Shown: piece after piece, positions 50,566 through 59,115 of the stretch
How positions within the stretch are numbered: the first letter of the stretch is position 1
Layout: each line of letters starts with the position of its first letter
NCBI GenBank assembly: GCA_020725885.1
Contig: DYEA01000002.1
Coordinates: 79,046-143,045 of the forward strand
DNA: 64,000 nt
Direction: 5' to 3'
Source of the DNA: Slackia sp.
GTDB lineage: Bacteria > Actinomycetota > Coriobacteriia > Anaerosomatales > Anaerosomataceae
Notes under the pieces: model-generated
Database searches by the model: none
What the model saw: only the letters and a program-made list of their open reading frames with translations
What the model was told of the DNA's origin: nothing
Made by a program: the position numbers and the translations under genes

Positions 50566-51992
50566 CTGCGTACACCTCGCTGCGAAGCAGACGCGTCGGC
50601 ACGCCGCCGACGCATCCAAGACGGCGGGATGCCGAGCTCCTCCCGGTACTTCGCCACCGTCCGGCGCGCAACGACCACGCCTTCTTCGGCCAGCAGGCCC
50701 GCGATCCTCTGATCGGACAGCGGCGAACCGCTCTCTTCGTCGCGCACGAGCTCTTTGATGCGCTGCTTGACGCTCGTCGCGGCGACGTCGATGCCGCTCC
50801 GCGTACGGTAACCGCCGGAGAAGAAGTGCCGCAGCTCGAACAGGCCGTAGGGCGTGGCCATGTACTTGCCGGTCACGCCGCGGCTCACGGTGCTCAAGTG
50901 GATGCCCAGCTCGACCGCGACGTCCTCGAGGCGGAGCGGCTTGAGCGGGCCGCTGCCAGTCTCGAAGAACTCGCGCTGCGTCTCGACGATGACCTCGGCG
51001 ATGCGTACGACGGTCTCTCGACGGCGATCCACGTTGCGGATGAACGATTCCGCCTTCTTGATATGCTCCTTCAGGTAGCGGCGGGTGTCCTCGTCCACGC
51101 TGCGGCCGTCTTTCAACATCGCACGGTATCGGGGCGACACGCGGAGCATCGGAACGACGTCGTAGTCCGGCAAGACCACCCACTCGCCGTCGAAGCGCCG
51201 GACGACGACGTCGGGAGAGACGTACCCGATCGTCTGGCCGGACGCGTATCCTGCCGCAGGCCGCGGATTGAGCATCCTCAACGCTTCGAGCGCTTCGTGC
51301 ACCGCATCCTCGGAGACGCCCTCGGCCCGCGCGATGCGGCGTACCCGGCCAGCCGCAGCGGCATCCAGGTGACGCCTGATGATCGCGGTCAGCAGCGGAG
51401 ACGCGACGCCGAGCGCCTCTGCTTGAGCCTCGAGGGCTTCTTCAAGCGTGCGAGAACCGATGCCGGGCGGGTCCAGCAGCTTTACGAGGGCCAGCGCTTC
51501 TCGAGCGGTCGTCGCGTCGACGCGCGCCATCCGCTCGACTTCCTCGAGGCTTCCCGTGAAGAAGCCGTCGTCGTCCAGCAGCCCGATGACCACGCGCGCA
51601 GCTCGCGCGACGGACTCGCTCACGTCCCAGAGGACGACCTGGTCCAACAGGTGCTGCTCGAGGCTTACTGCGGCGGGCATGCGTTCCTCGAAGCGATCGC
51701 TCGTCCGATCGGGGTCGTGCTCCGCCGCGCCGTCGAGGCGCTGAAGCTCCTCGTACTCCGCGACCCACTCTTCCCAGGCCTGGTCGTGCGCTTCAGGCGC
51801 TTCAGCCGGTTCCTCGGCCTCCGCCGTATCGCCCTCGGGCTCTTCCGCCTCGAGAACGGGGTTCTGGACCAGCTCGGCCTCCACCACTTGCGCCAGCTCG
51901 GCAGCGGGCATGGCGAGGATCGCCAGACCTTGGTAGGCCTCTGGCGACATCGTGACGGTATGCCTCAGATCGAGCCGCTGAGAGACGTCCAT
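50562..51992 (-). CDS. rpoN: RNA polymerase sigma-54 factor
   Basis: 476 residues. Region I (LDLRHTVTMSPEAYQGLAIL) binds the activator; an acidic stretch (about 48-80) is region II; the core-binding and -12 recognition parts follow; the RpoN box is ARRTVAKYREELGI near the C-terminus, preceded by SDQRIAGLLAEEGV. Sigma-54 is rare in Actinobacteria, so its presence with kinase and activator in one operon is notable. The ATG has no strong ribosome site. Confidence 0.95.
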   Translation of the reverse strand: MDVSQRLDLRHTVTMSPEAYQGLAILAMPAAELAQVVEAELVQNPVLEAEEPEGDTAEAEEPAEAPEAHDQAWEEWVAEYEELQRLDGAAEHDPDRTSDRFEERMPAAVSLEQHLLDQVVLWDVSESVARAARVVIGLLDDDGFFTGSLEEVERMARVDATTAREALALVKLLDPPGIGSRTLEEALEAQAEALGVASPLLTAIIRRHLDAAAAGRVRRIARAEGVSEDAVHEALEALRMLNPRPAAGYASGQTIGYVSPDVVVRRFDGEWVVLPDYDVVPMLRVSPRYRAMLKDGRSVDEDTRRYLKEHIKKAESFIRNVDRRRETVVRIAEVIVETQREFFETGSGPLKPLRLEDVAVELGIHLSTVSRGVTGKYMATPYGLFELRHFFSGGYRTRSGIDVAATSVKQRIKELVRDEESGSPLSDQRIAGLLAEEGVVVARRTVAKYREELGIPPSWMRRRRADASASQRGVRR

Positions 51993-52049
51993 GCCGCTCC
52001 TGGCGAGTGTCGGCGCACAGCAAAAACTATACCACAGGAATGCGACCGC

Positions 52050-53030
52050 TCACCCGGCGGGCGGCACCTCCCGGCCGCCGGGACCTGGCTCCTGCGCCGC
52101 CACGATCCCGCCAAGCACCAACACGCCTCCAAGGATCTGCCACACGTCCAGCCGTTCCCCCAGGAGCACCCACGCTCCTACCGCTGCGATGACCGGCTCC
52201 AGCGTCGCGGCGACCGACGCCTCGGTCGCCGGGATGAGCCGGAGCGCGGCCAGGAACGCGCCGAACGGCAGGATCGTGCTGGCCAGCGCGATGTAAACCA
52301 CCGCAGCGGCCGTGGGCCCGTCCGACAGCGCATGGAACACTGGTGCAGGTCCAAGCACCACGAGCCAGAACGCGGCGGCCGCTGCGAGGCCGTAGGCCAG
52401 CAGCGTCCACGGCGTGTAGCGGGACGCCCCCCACCGCCCCATCACCGTATACGCCGCAAAGAAGACAGCGGACGCGAGTCCCCACGCCAGGCCCTGGAAC
52501 GACACCGCGAGCCGGCCCGACAACGCACCGACTACGAGCGCACATCCGCTCACGCTCAACGCGACCGCCACGGGCAACCTCCAGCCGATGCCGCGTGGAG
52601 CCGCCAGAGACGAGACCGTGAGCACGAGCACCGGCGCCATGTACTCCAGCAGGATCGCCGTGGCGACGTTGGTGAGCGAGATCGTCTTGAAGTAGCTGAA
52701 GTGCACGAGCGCGAGCCCGACGACGCCGAACGCGGTCAGGAACGGCAGGTCTTTCGCGCGCACCCGGAGGTGCTCCCGAGCCTTGAGCGCCAAACCGGCC
52801 CACAAGGCCGCGGCCGCCACGACGGCGCGTGCAGCAGCGAGCACGACGGGGTCGATCACGATCCCGAGCGGCGGCACGGGCCATCCTTCAGCGGCCCCGG
52901 CAAGCGGCGTGAACAGCCACTTCGCGGCAAGCCCGCCGGTGGCCCAGAACAACGCGGCGAGCAAGGCCAGCGCCAACCCCCGGCGCGCAGACCCGTCGCC
53001 CTCGACGGCGTGGCGTGCGGGCAGGCTCAC
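52050..53030 (-). CDS. EamA/DMT-family transporter
   Basis: 326 residues, ten hydrophobic helices in two EamA halves (ALFWATGGLAAKW and AVFFAAYTVMGRW open them; IPATEASVAATLEPVIAAVGAWVLLGE is the classic end motif). Members export amino acids, metabolites or other small molecules. The GTG overlaps the CDF gene stop by 4 bp, so it is probably made with the metal transporter. Confidence 0.88.
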   Translation of the reverse strand: MSLPARHAVEGDGSARRGLALALLAALFWATGGLAAKWLFTPLAGAAEGWPVPPLGIVIDPVVLAAARAVVAAAALWAGLALKAREHLRVRAKDLPFLTAFGVVGLALVHFSYFKTISLTNVATAILLEYMAPVLVLTVSSLAAPRGIGWRLPVAVALSVSGCALVVGALSGRLAVSFQGLAWGLASAVFFAAYTVMGRWGASRYTPWTLLAYGLAAAAAFWLVVLGPAPVFHALSDGPTAAAVVYIALASTILPFGAFLAALRLIPATEASVAATLEPVIAAVGAWVLLGERLDVWQILGGVLVLGGIVAAQEPGPGGREVPPAG

Positions 53031-53959
53031 ACGCCCTCCGACCACCGCTTGGTCTTCGACTGCTGGTACTCGTCCAGCGGCTCCACGTGGGCGATGACGT
53101 CCGACACCTCGGGGAATCGCTCGCAGACAGCGCGCTCGACCGACTCTGCGATGGCATGGCCGGCAGTGATGCTCGCCTCGGGGTCTACCTGCACGTGGAG
53201 GTCGACCGCGACGTGCGAGGCGGTCCCCCGCGTCCGCACGTCGTGGCAGCCCAAGACGCCCGGAACACCGAGCGCGACGGCCTCGACCTCTCTCGGATCA
53301 AGACGCGCCCTGTCCGAGAGCGTCTCGTCCACCGAACGGAACACGCGGACCGCGGCGCGCGCGATGAACCCGCACACGACGAGACCGAGCAGCGGGTCTG
53401 CGACCGGATACCCGGCGCGCACTGCTGCGAGCCCGCCGATGACACCCAGGCTGACGAGGATGTCGCTGCCGGTGTGGCTCGCGTCCGCCATCAAGAGGTC
53501 GCTTTTGAGCCTCATGCCCGCGCGACGCTCCCACGTCGCGACCCCGACGTTCACCGCGAGAGTCGCGAGCATGACCGCGAACGAGCCCGCGTTCACCTCG
53601 GGAGCGCCGCCACCGCCGATGAGACGGCGGATGGATTCGACGCCCACGCGCCAAGCGGCGACGGCCAGCAGCAGTCCGATCCCTGCAGACGCGTAGGTCT
53701 CGTACTTGGCGTGGCCGTAAGGATGATTCCGGTCGGCGGGGCGCGACGCGATAGAGATCCCGACCAAGCCGATGACGTTCGACGTGCCGTCGAACAGCGA
53801 GTGGAAGCCGTCGGCGGTCATCGCCAGCGACCGGGTGACGGCCCCATACAGCATCTTGGCGATGGCGACCCCGAGATTGAGCCCGAGTATGGCCCACAGG
53901 ATCCGCCGCACCTGGACGGATCGGGCGTTCGCCTCACTGTCGTCTCGCGAGCATCCCAC
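53027..53959 (-). CDS. Cation diffusion facilitator (CDF) metal exporter
   Basis: 310 residues, six helices. Two metal sites of type HxxxD: FHSLFDGTSN in helix 2 and ASHTGSDILVS in helix 5. The C-terminal cytoplasmic domain has DVRTRGTASHVAVDLHVQVDPE. CDF proteins exchange Zn, Cd, Fe or Mn for protons. The GTG has AAGGAG five bases upstream. The CsoR-like operator lies 18 bp before the start, in the shared divergent region with the regulator gene. Confidence 0.9.
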   Translation of the reverse strand: MGCSRDDSEANARSVQVRRILWAILGLNLGVAIAKMLYGAVTRSLAMTADGFHSLFDGTSNVIGLVGISIASRPADRNHPYGHAKYETYASAGIGLLLAVAAWRVGVESIRRLIGGGGAPEVNAGSFAVMLATLAVNVGVATWERRAGMRLKSDLLMADASHTGSDILVSLGVIGGLAAVRAGYPVADPLLGLVVCGFIARAAVRVFRSVDETLSDRARLDPREVEAVALGVPGVLGCHDVRTRGTASHVAVDLHVQVDPEASITAGHAIAESVERAVCERFPEVSDVIAHVEPLDEYQQSKTKRWSEGV

Positions 53960-53968
53960 GGCATCTCC

Positions 53969-53997
53969 TTGCGCGATATACCCCCGCGGGGTATATT
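53969..53997 (+). promoter_or_regulatory. csoR-like gene promoter with operator, shared with CDF gene
   Basis: On plus, TTGCGC (53969-53974) and TATATT (53992-53997) are 17 bp apart. The palindrome ATACC-N7-GGTAT (53978-53994) fills the spacer. As it also lies just before the CDF start, one repressor could silence both directions. Confidence 0.7.
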
Positions 53998-54051
53998 TGG
54001 GCGGACACTGCAACGCTCCGCATCATACCCGACTGCCATGAGGGAGCACAC

Positions 54052-54357
54052 ATGGTCGAACCGACACGCGCCATCGCCCTCGACGTGCGGGACCAAGAAC
54101 GCCGCCGCATCCTCAACCGGCTGCGGCGGCTCGAAGGCCAGATCCGCGGGCTGCAATCGATGATCGAGTCAGGGAAGGACTGCGAGGCGGTGCTGACGCA
54201 GATCATGGCGGCCAAGTCCGCGCTGAACCAGGTCGGGCTCCACATCATCGGGCACTCGATGAAGACCTGCCTGGTCGATGACGCCGAGAAGACGCGCGAG
54301 GAGCTCATCGACGAGGCGCTGGCGATATTCCTCAAGTACTCGAACTGCCTGCGTTAG
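54052..54357 (+). CDS. CsoR/RcnR-family repressor, CstR-like
   Basis: 101 residues, all helical, family signature LNRLRRLEGQIRGLQSMIE. Ligand positions: Cys in GKDCEAVLTQI and Cys in SMKTCLV, 29 residues apart as in CsoR and CstR. The His that completes the Cu(I) site in CsoR (25 residues after the first Cys) is Ser here; a His is one place before it. That leaves a Cys pair like the persulfide sensor CstR. A third Cys is near the C-terminus. It probably binds the ATACC-N6/7-GGTAT sites in this window, including its own promoter. Confidence 0.88.
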   Translation: MVEPTRAIALDVRDQERRRILNRLRRLEGQIRGLQSMIESGKDCEAVLTQIMAAKSALNQVGLHIIGHSMKTCLVDDAEKTREELIDEALAIFLKYSNCLR

Positions 54358-54730
54358 CCGCGATGTCGTCGACGAGCGCGGCGACTGCGGCATCCAGGTC
54401 CTCGATGAGCCCCTGCACGGGGCCGCGCAGCAGCGCGTCGCACAGCGCAGCCGGGCGCAACGCTCCGATGCGAACGCCGTCGTCCGACGCGCTGACGGCC
54501 AGTCGGCATCGTACGATCGCGTCCGGCAGATCGCGCCACTCGACCAGCGAACGTCCAGGCCCCACCTCGAATATCGTGAGCGGGGCGATCGCGAAACCCT
54601 TCGCCGCCAGCATCGCCTGGAGGTCGCGACGCTCCAGGACGTCGAAGCCGTGGGACGCTGCCACGCGCTCCACGGCTCCGATCACTGCCTCGTATGGTGC
54701 ACGGCACGACCGCGCGTACGCGAGATCCAT
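54332..54730 (-). CDS. DUF302 domain protein
   Basis: 132 residues from the ATG at 54730. SCRAPYEAVIGAVERVAASHGFDVL opens the DUF302 fold, with ALLRGPVQGLIEDLDAAV near the end. The family occurs beside thioredoxin, rhodanese and metal-stress genes; biochemical function unknown. Last of trx-fmdB-DUF302 on the minus strand; overlaps the convergent repressor gene by 26 bp. Confidence 0.7.
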   Translation of the reverse strand: MDLAYARSCRAPYEAVIGAVERVAASHGFDVLERRDLQAMLAAKGFAIAPLTIFEVGPGRSLVEWRDLPDAIVRCRLAVSASDDGVRIGALRPAALCDALLRGPVQGLIEDLDAAVAALVDDIAANAGSSST

Positions 54731-54776
54731 GTCGCTCCGTCGCTCCTGCCGCGGCCTCACGGGCCGACGGTCACGC

Positions 54777-54968
54777 TCAACTGAAGCCGCCTCTCGGCAC
54801 GCACGATGATACACCCGCCTGCGTCTTCACGAAGCCGCCGCCGATCCCGCGCACGACCTCTCGCGAGCCGCACGCTTCGCACACCTTGTCCTCCTCACGC
54901 AACAGCCGCGTGAGGAACAGGTCGAAGGTATGACCGCACTGCTTGCATCTCAGCTCGTAGGTCGGCAC
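54777..54968 (-). CDS. FmdB-type zinc-ribbon protein
   Basis: 63 residues. PTYELRCKQCGHTFD and VCEACGSREVVRG supply two CxxC pairs, the FmdB family plan, and a Ser/Gly tail follows. Often encoded next to redox genes; function unknown. The start lies six bases after the thioredoxin stop. Confidence 0.85.
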   Translation of the reverse strand: MPTYELRCKQCGHTFDLFLTRLLREEDKVCEACGSREVVRGIGGGFVKTQAGVSSCVPRGGFS

Positions 54969-54974
54969 GACCGA

Positions 54975-55298
54975 TCACGCCAATCCGAACTCTTTCGCGA
55001 GCGCATCCGCGTTGCGCGCGCCGATGACCTGAGACACCAGCTGCCCGCGCTCGAACTTGGCGATCGTCGGGATGCTCATGACGCCGTACCGGATCGCCAC
55101 CTCGCGGTTCTCGTCGACGTTCACTTTCACGAACTTCACGGAGCCAGCGTGCTTGGCCGCGAGCTTGTCGATCTCCGGCGCCACGAGCCTGCACGGTCCG
55201 CACCACGGCGCCCAGAAGTCCACGATGACCGGCGTCGATGCGTCCAGAACCTCGGTATCGAACTGCGCTTCAGAGACATCTCGTACGAGCGAGCCCAT
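54975..55298 (-). CDS. trxA: Thioredoxin
   Basis: 107 residues with active site FWAPWCGPCR, cis-Pro in SIPTI and the C-terminal helix. Reduces protein disulfides and can feed CcdA. First gene of trx-fmdB-DUF302. A near-consensus promoter with a CsoR-like operator in its spacer stands 34 bp upstream of the ATG. Confidence 0.96.
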   Translation of the reverse strand: MGSLVRDVSEAQFDTEVLDASTPVIVDFWAPWCGPCRLVAPEIDKLAAKHAGSVKFVKVNVDENREVAIRYGVMSIPTIAKFERGQLVSQVIGARNADALAKEFGLA

Positions 55299-55331
55299 AG
55301 GAATCCTCCTTCTTCGGCAACTGCATGAACG

Positions 55332-55359
55332 ATTATACCCCCGTGGGTATCTGTGTCAA
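55332..55359 (-). promoter_or_regulatory. trx operon promoter with operator in spacer
   Basis: On minus, TTGACA (55359-55354) and TATAAT (55337-55332) are perfect sigma-70 boxes 16 bp apart. The operator ATACC-CCCGTG-GGTAT (55335-55350) covers the spacer and part of the -10. Confidence 0.75.
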
Positions 55360-55417
55360 ACGCATGCCTTCGCCTCCTATGCTACTGTCGTCAAGGAACG
55401 ATTCCCGGAGACCCGCG

Positions 55418-56641
55418 ATGAGCATCCTTTGGATAGCCTCAGCCGCCGGCGGGCTGGCAGCGGGAGCTTGCCTCGTCGGCGCTCTCGTGACCAGGCCGCC
55501 CGCGAACCTGCTCGCGCTCGTATGCGCCGGCGCCGCGATCGGCGCTGCGGCGACGGCTTCGATGGGCCTCGTCGCGGAGTACGGCACGCCCCTCGCCGGC
55601 ATCGCGGGATTCGTCTTCGGGTGCGCCGCGTTCGCAGGCGGATACCGGGCCGCCGCCTCGATGCTGCTGGACGCCCTGCGCCCCAGCCACGTCCGGCCGT
55701 CCGCCGCAGACGCCTCTGACGGGTCGATCGCCGTGATCCTGAGCGACGCCGAGCCCTTCCGTTACTCGCCGCAGCACACTGCCGCACGGCTCGAACGGCT
55801 GGAGCGGTCGGGATCGGTGCGGCTGACTCCAGGACTGCTGCCCATGATCTTCCTCGCCGAACGCATGCGGTATCGCGCGGTCAGAGGACCGCATCCCGCT
55901 CGCTACGTGGTCGAGGCTGTCGCTGAGGCCGTCCGGCAGCGTCTCGCTCGATCGGCCCCTCCAACCTCAGTCGGCGTCGCGTACGTCGACGGGAGCCCGC
56001 GGCTGGCGGACCTGCTCGCGCGCTCCGGGCCGCAGTTGGCTGTGGTGCTCGAGCTCGGCCCGGCCGGATCCCTCCCGTTCGTCGAAGTCTGCGCCGAGGC
56101 CGAACGGGCGGCCACGAATCCGACCAACCTGCATCTCGTGCGTCCGAGCATCTGGCGGGACCAGCGGCTTGCCCAACGGTTCGCCGACCGGATCTGCGAG
56201 CGGGTGCCGCACGACGAGCGGCAATCGACCGGAGTCGTGCTCCTCGGCGCCGGCATGCCCGATGAGTGGCGCTCGGCCAGCACCGCTTGGGAAGAGGACG
56301 AGAACTACTTCCTGACGCGTGCCGTCCTTCTGTTGCAGGAAGCCGGCTTCAGCCAGAACATGGTCAGGCCGGCGTGGGTCGAGTGGCAGACGCCCTCCCT
56401 CAGCGAAGCCGTGCGGCACCTCGCGGCCATCGGCTCCGCACGGATCGTCGTCGCGCCTGCGACGATCGTGCAACCGGACCTCTCCACTCTGATAGACCTC
56501 GAGCGAGAGATGCGAGACGCGCGGATACCGGACCACATCCGCACGACCCTGCTCCCGCCGTGGGGGGACGACGCCGTTCTCGTAGACGTCGTCGCGTCAC
56601 GGTTCGAAGACGCGCTTCGGCAGGTCGCGCACGGGTCCTGA
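55418..56641 (+). CDS. Membrane-anchored ferrochelatase-like protein lacking catalytic residues
   Basis: 407 residues. Two hydrophobic segments (about 3-25 and 30-70), then a two-half ferrochelatase-like region (about 100-400). The second half matches chelatases in pattern: RPAWVEWQTPSLSEAVRHLA and RIVVAPATIVQPDLSTLIDLE align with the QSRxGP-WL and VPxGFxxDHxETLYDxD blocks. But the FSAHxLP His is replaced (LLGAGMP) and the DHxET Glu/His are PDLST, so iron insertion is unlikely. The ATG follows GGAG. It may bind rather than metallate tetrapyrroles; this is inference. Confidence 0.55.
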   Translation: MSILWIASAAGGLAAGACLVGALVTRPPANLLALVCAGAAIGAAATASMGLVAEYGTPLAGIAGFVFGCAAFAGGYRAAASMLLDALRPSHVRPSAADASDGSIAVILSDAEPFRYSPQHTAARLERLERSGSVRLTPGLLPMIFLAERMRYRAVRGPHPARYVVEAVAEAVRQRLARSAPPTSVGVAYVDGSPRLADLLARSGPQLAVVLELGPAGSLPFVEVCAEAERAATNPTNLHLVRPSIWRDQRLAQRFADRICERVPHDERQSTGVVLLGAGMPDEWRSASTAWEEDENYFLTRAVLLLQEAGFSQNMVRPAWVEWQTPSLSEAVRHLAAIGSARIVVAPATIVQPDLSTLIDLEREMRDARIPDHIRTTLLPPWGDDAVLVDVVASRFEDALRQVAHGS

Positions 56642-56647
56642 GCGGAC

Positions 56648-57382
56648 CTAGCGGTTCCGGACCACCTGTTTCGCCGCCTTGCAGCGGTCCCAGTTCCACG
56701 CCTGCATGCGACGGATCTTCGGGTACAGGAACGCATACCGCAGGGCGACGGACAGACCCCCTCGCCCGGCCTCGGCCCTCGTCTCGAGGTTCTCGATGCT
56801 CTTGCGCAGGTCCGCCGCGGTGGTCCCGCGGAACAAGGTGTAGCCCTTGCCGATGGCCTGGAGCACGTGCGCGTCGCTCCCCCCCGTCGCCGCGATGCCC
56901 TGCCCGCCTGCGAAGGCCTTCGCGGCGAGGCGGTTGGCGTGCACGAGGTACGGTGACGAGTTGTATACCTCCAGCGCGTGGAACGCGACCTCGCGGATGG
57001 CGCTGCCCACGCTTTCGAGGCCGAACGGCCCGAACGCACGGTTTGCGAACGGATGCGCGATCACCGCAATCCCGCCCTGCTCCTGGATGGCAGCGACCGT
57101 CTCGGCGGCGCTCAGTCCGGGCGGCACGGCTTCCTGCAGCCACAGCCCGATGATGTGCCCCGACCGGGACGAGACCTCCTCGCCCACGACGACCTCGACG
57201 CCGTACACGTCCGACAACGACTGAGCGAAAAGCGCCCCCTCGATGGTGTTGTGGTCGGTGATCGCGATGACCTTCAAGTCGGTGCGCGTCGCCACGTGCT
57301 CCATGATCTCGGGTATCGTGGCGAGACCGTCGCTGTGGTCGGAATGGATGTGCAGGTCCGCCTTGCTCCAGACCTCTTTCAT
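56648..57382 (-). CDS. PHP-domain phosphoesterase
   Basis: 244 residues. Metal-ligand motifs KADLHIHSDHSDG, AITDHNTIEG, VVVGEEVS, VIAHPFAN and GGSDAHVLQAIG are all present. Members hydrolyse nucleotides or phosphorylated small molecules, and some act on nucleic acid ends. A C-terminal basic tail (about 215-244) is extra. It converges with the chelatase-like gene. Substrate not determined. Confidence 0.87.
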   Translation of the reverse strand: MKEVWSKADLHIHSDHSDGLATIPEIMEHVATRTDLKVIAITDHNTIEGALFAQSLSDVYGVEVVVGEEVSSRSGHIIGLWLQEAVPPGLSAAETVAAIQEQGGIAVIAHPFANRAFGPFGLESVGSAIREVAFHALEVYNSSPYLVHANRLAAKAFAGGQGIAATGGSDAHVLQAIGKGYTLFRGTTAADLRKSIENLETRAEAGRGGLSVALRYAFLYPKIRRMQAWNWDRCKAAKQVVRNR

Positions 57383-57471
57383 GAGCGCCTCTCTGTCGAT
57401 TCCATGGCCCGTGCTCGCTTAGCAATCGCCGTGCCATGAGCGGGCCGCCGCACGACTACAGTATCGGCACC

Positions 57472-57906
57472 TCACAGCTCGGCCTCAAGCAACGCTTTCT
57501 CCGTCAAGGCCATCTCTGCCCGGTCGAGCACGTGCTGCGTGGCGAGCTGCTGGAGGCGTTCCGTGGTCGTGCGCAGACGGGCCGCGAGCGCCCGCATCGC
57601 CGCCAGCGCAAGCTCTGGGTCGGTGCGAAGCGCTTCGAGGAACTCCGCGCGGTCGTACGAAGCGAGCTCTGTCTCCCCCACCGCGACCGCCGTGGCCGAA
57701 CGCGGCCGCTCCTCGAGGATGGCCGACTCGCCGAACATCTCGCCAGGCCCGATCTCTGCGACGACGGTGTCCACGTGCGCGCCGCGCTTCTTGATGCGCA
57801 CCGAGCCGCGCACGACGATGAACATGCGGTCGCCTTCGTCGCCTTCGTCGAAGATGGTCTCGCCGTCCGCGAACCGCGCGAGACGCCCTTCATGCGCCAG
57901 ATCCAC
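57472..57906 (-). CDS. Cyclic-nucleotide-binding (CNBD) domain protein
   Basis: 144 residues. DGETIFDEGDEGDRMFIVVRG is the first part of the beta-roll, and PGEMFGESAILEERPRSATAVA is the phosphate-binding cassette with Glu and Arg. No DNA-binding domain follows, only a helix of about 50 residues that could form a coil. Likely a cAMP- or other ligand-binding adaptor. GTG start after GAGAGGAGG, 21 bp from the aminotransferase. Confidence 0.88.
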   Translation of the reverse strand: MDLAHEGRLARFADGETIFDEGDEGDRMFIVVRGSVRIKKRGAHVDTVVAEIGPGEMFGESAILEERPRSATAVAVGETELASYDRAEFLEALRTDPELALAAMRALAARLRTTTERLQQLATQHVLDRAEMALTEKALLEAEL

Positions 57907-57927
57907 GACGCCTCCTCTCTTTGTGCG

Positions 57928-59103
57928 TCATCGCTCCGAGACGTGTCCCGCATGCGAGGCCCACGCCGCCAAGCGCTCCACCCCTTCTTGCAACCGCTCG
58001 ATGGAGGCAGCGTAACTGAATCGCAGGAAGCCCTCGCCGCCCGGCCCGAAGTCGACGCCTGGAGCCACCGCGACGTTGGCTTCCTCGAGCAGACGCGAGG
58101 CCAAAGCCAGCGAGTCGCTCCCCCATGCCCGAGCATCGGCGAACACGTAGAAGGCCCCTTTCGGCTCGACCGCGACGTCGAGGCCCAGGTCTCGCAGCGC
58201 CGGGACCAGGTAGTCCCTCCGTTGCCGGTAGACCGAGCGCATGCGGGCCACCTCATCTTGGCCCTCGGCGAGCGCCACCGCTCCGGCGACCTGGACGAAG
58301 TGGTTCGCGCACAAGAAGAAGTTCTGCTGGATGACCTCGGCAGCGCGTACGAACGTCCGAGGAGCGATGAGATAGCCGAGGCGCCATCCCGTCATGGCGT
58401 AGGCCTTCGAGAAGCCGTTCAGCACGAACGCCCGGTCGGTGAACTCGAGGATCGACCGGCTGCGGCCGTCGAACTGCAGCCCATGGTAGATCTCGTCGCT
58501 CGCGATCCACACGCCCGTGCGCTCCGCGAGGTCGGCGAGCCCGCGCAGGTCCTCCTCCGGGAGCACTGCGCCGGTCGGGTTTCCCGGGGAGTTGATCACG
58601 ATAGCTCTCGTCCGCGGCGAGATGGCGGCCTCCACCTCTTCAAGCCGGAACCCGAACCCTTCTTCGGCCCGCACGCGAACGGACACGGGCACGCCGCCGA
58701 GAAAGCGGACGTAGTTGGGATACGCCGGATAGCACGGGTCGGCCACGATCACCTCGTCGCCGGGGTCGAGCAACGCGCCGAACAGAAGCAGCATCGCCGG
58801 CGACGTGCCTTGCGTGACGACGATGTCGGCCGGATCGACTGAGACGCCGTATGCGGCCCGCATGTGATCCACGATCGCCTCGCGCAGGCTCGGCAGCCCG
58901 GCCGACTGGGTGTAGCCGGTCTCCCCGGCCTCCATGGCGCGCTCGGCCGCTTCCGTGATCAGCCGCGGCGTCGGGAAGTCGGGGTCTCCGATCTCGAGCC
59001 GGACGACGTCCACCCCCCGCGACTCGAGCTCCTTCGCCCGGGCCACCACGTCCATGACGACGAACGGCCGCATCGAGCGCGCTCGCTTCGAAACCTCGTC
59101 CAC
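57928..59103 (-). CDS. Class I/II PLP aminotransferase
   Basis: 391 residues. VVRLEIGDPDFPTP, TQGTSPAMLL, INSPGNPTGAVLPEED (PLP pocket), SDEIYHGL and NGFSKAYAMTGWRLGY with the Lys that binds PLP, then a C-terminal FLRFSYAAS. Close to aspartate/aromatic-type aminotransferases; acceptor not determined. GTG after GAGGAGG. Downstream of two radical-SAM-type genes on the same strand. Confidence 0.92.
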   Translation of the reverse strand: MDEVSKRARSMRPFVVMDVVARAKELESRGVDVVRLEIGDPDFPTPRLITEAAERAMEAGETGYTQSAGLPSLREAIVDHMRAAYGVSVDPADIVVTQGTSPAMLLLFGALLDPGDEVIVADPCYPAYPNYVRFLGGVPVSVRVRAEEGFGFRLEEVEAAISPRTRAIVINSPGNPTGAVLPEEDLRGLADLAERTGVWIASDEIYHGLQFDGRSRSILEFTDRAFVLNGFSKAYAMTGWRLGYLIAPRTFVRAAEVIQQNFFLCANHFVQVAGAVALAEGQDEVARMRSVYRQRRDYLVPALRDLGLDVAVEPKGAFYVFADARAWGSDSLALASRLLEEANVAVAPGVDFGPGGEGFLRFSYAASIERLQEGVERLAAWASHAGHVSER

Positions 59104-59115
59104 GGGGCAGCCTCC

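Noticed and set aside
46193..53958. Sigma-54 (-24/-12) promoters near the rpoN operon
   Set aside because: By eye no convincing TGGCAC-N5-TTGC was found upstream of the local genes; targets may lie elsewhere.
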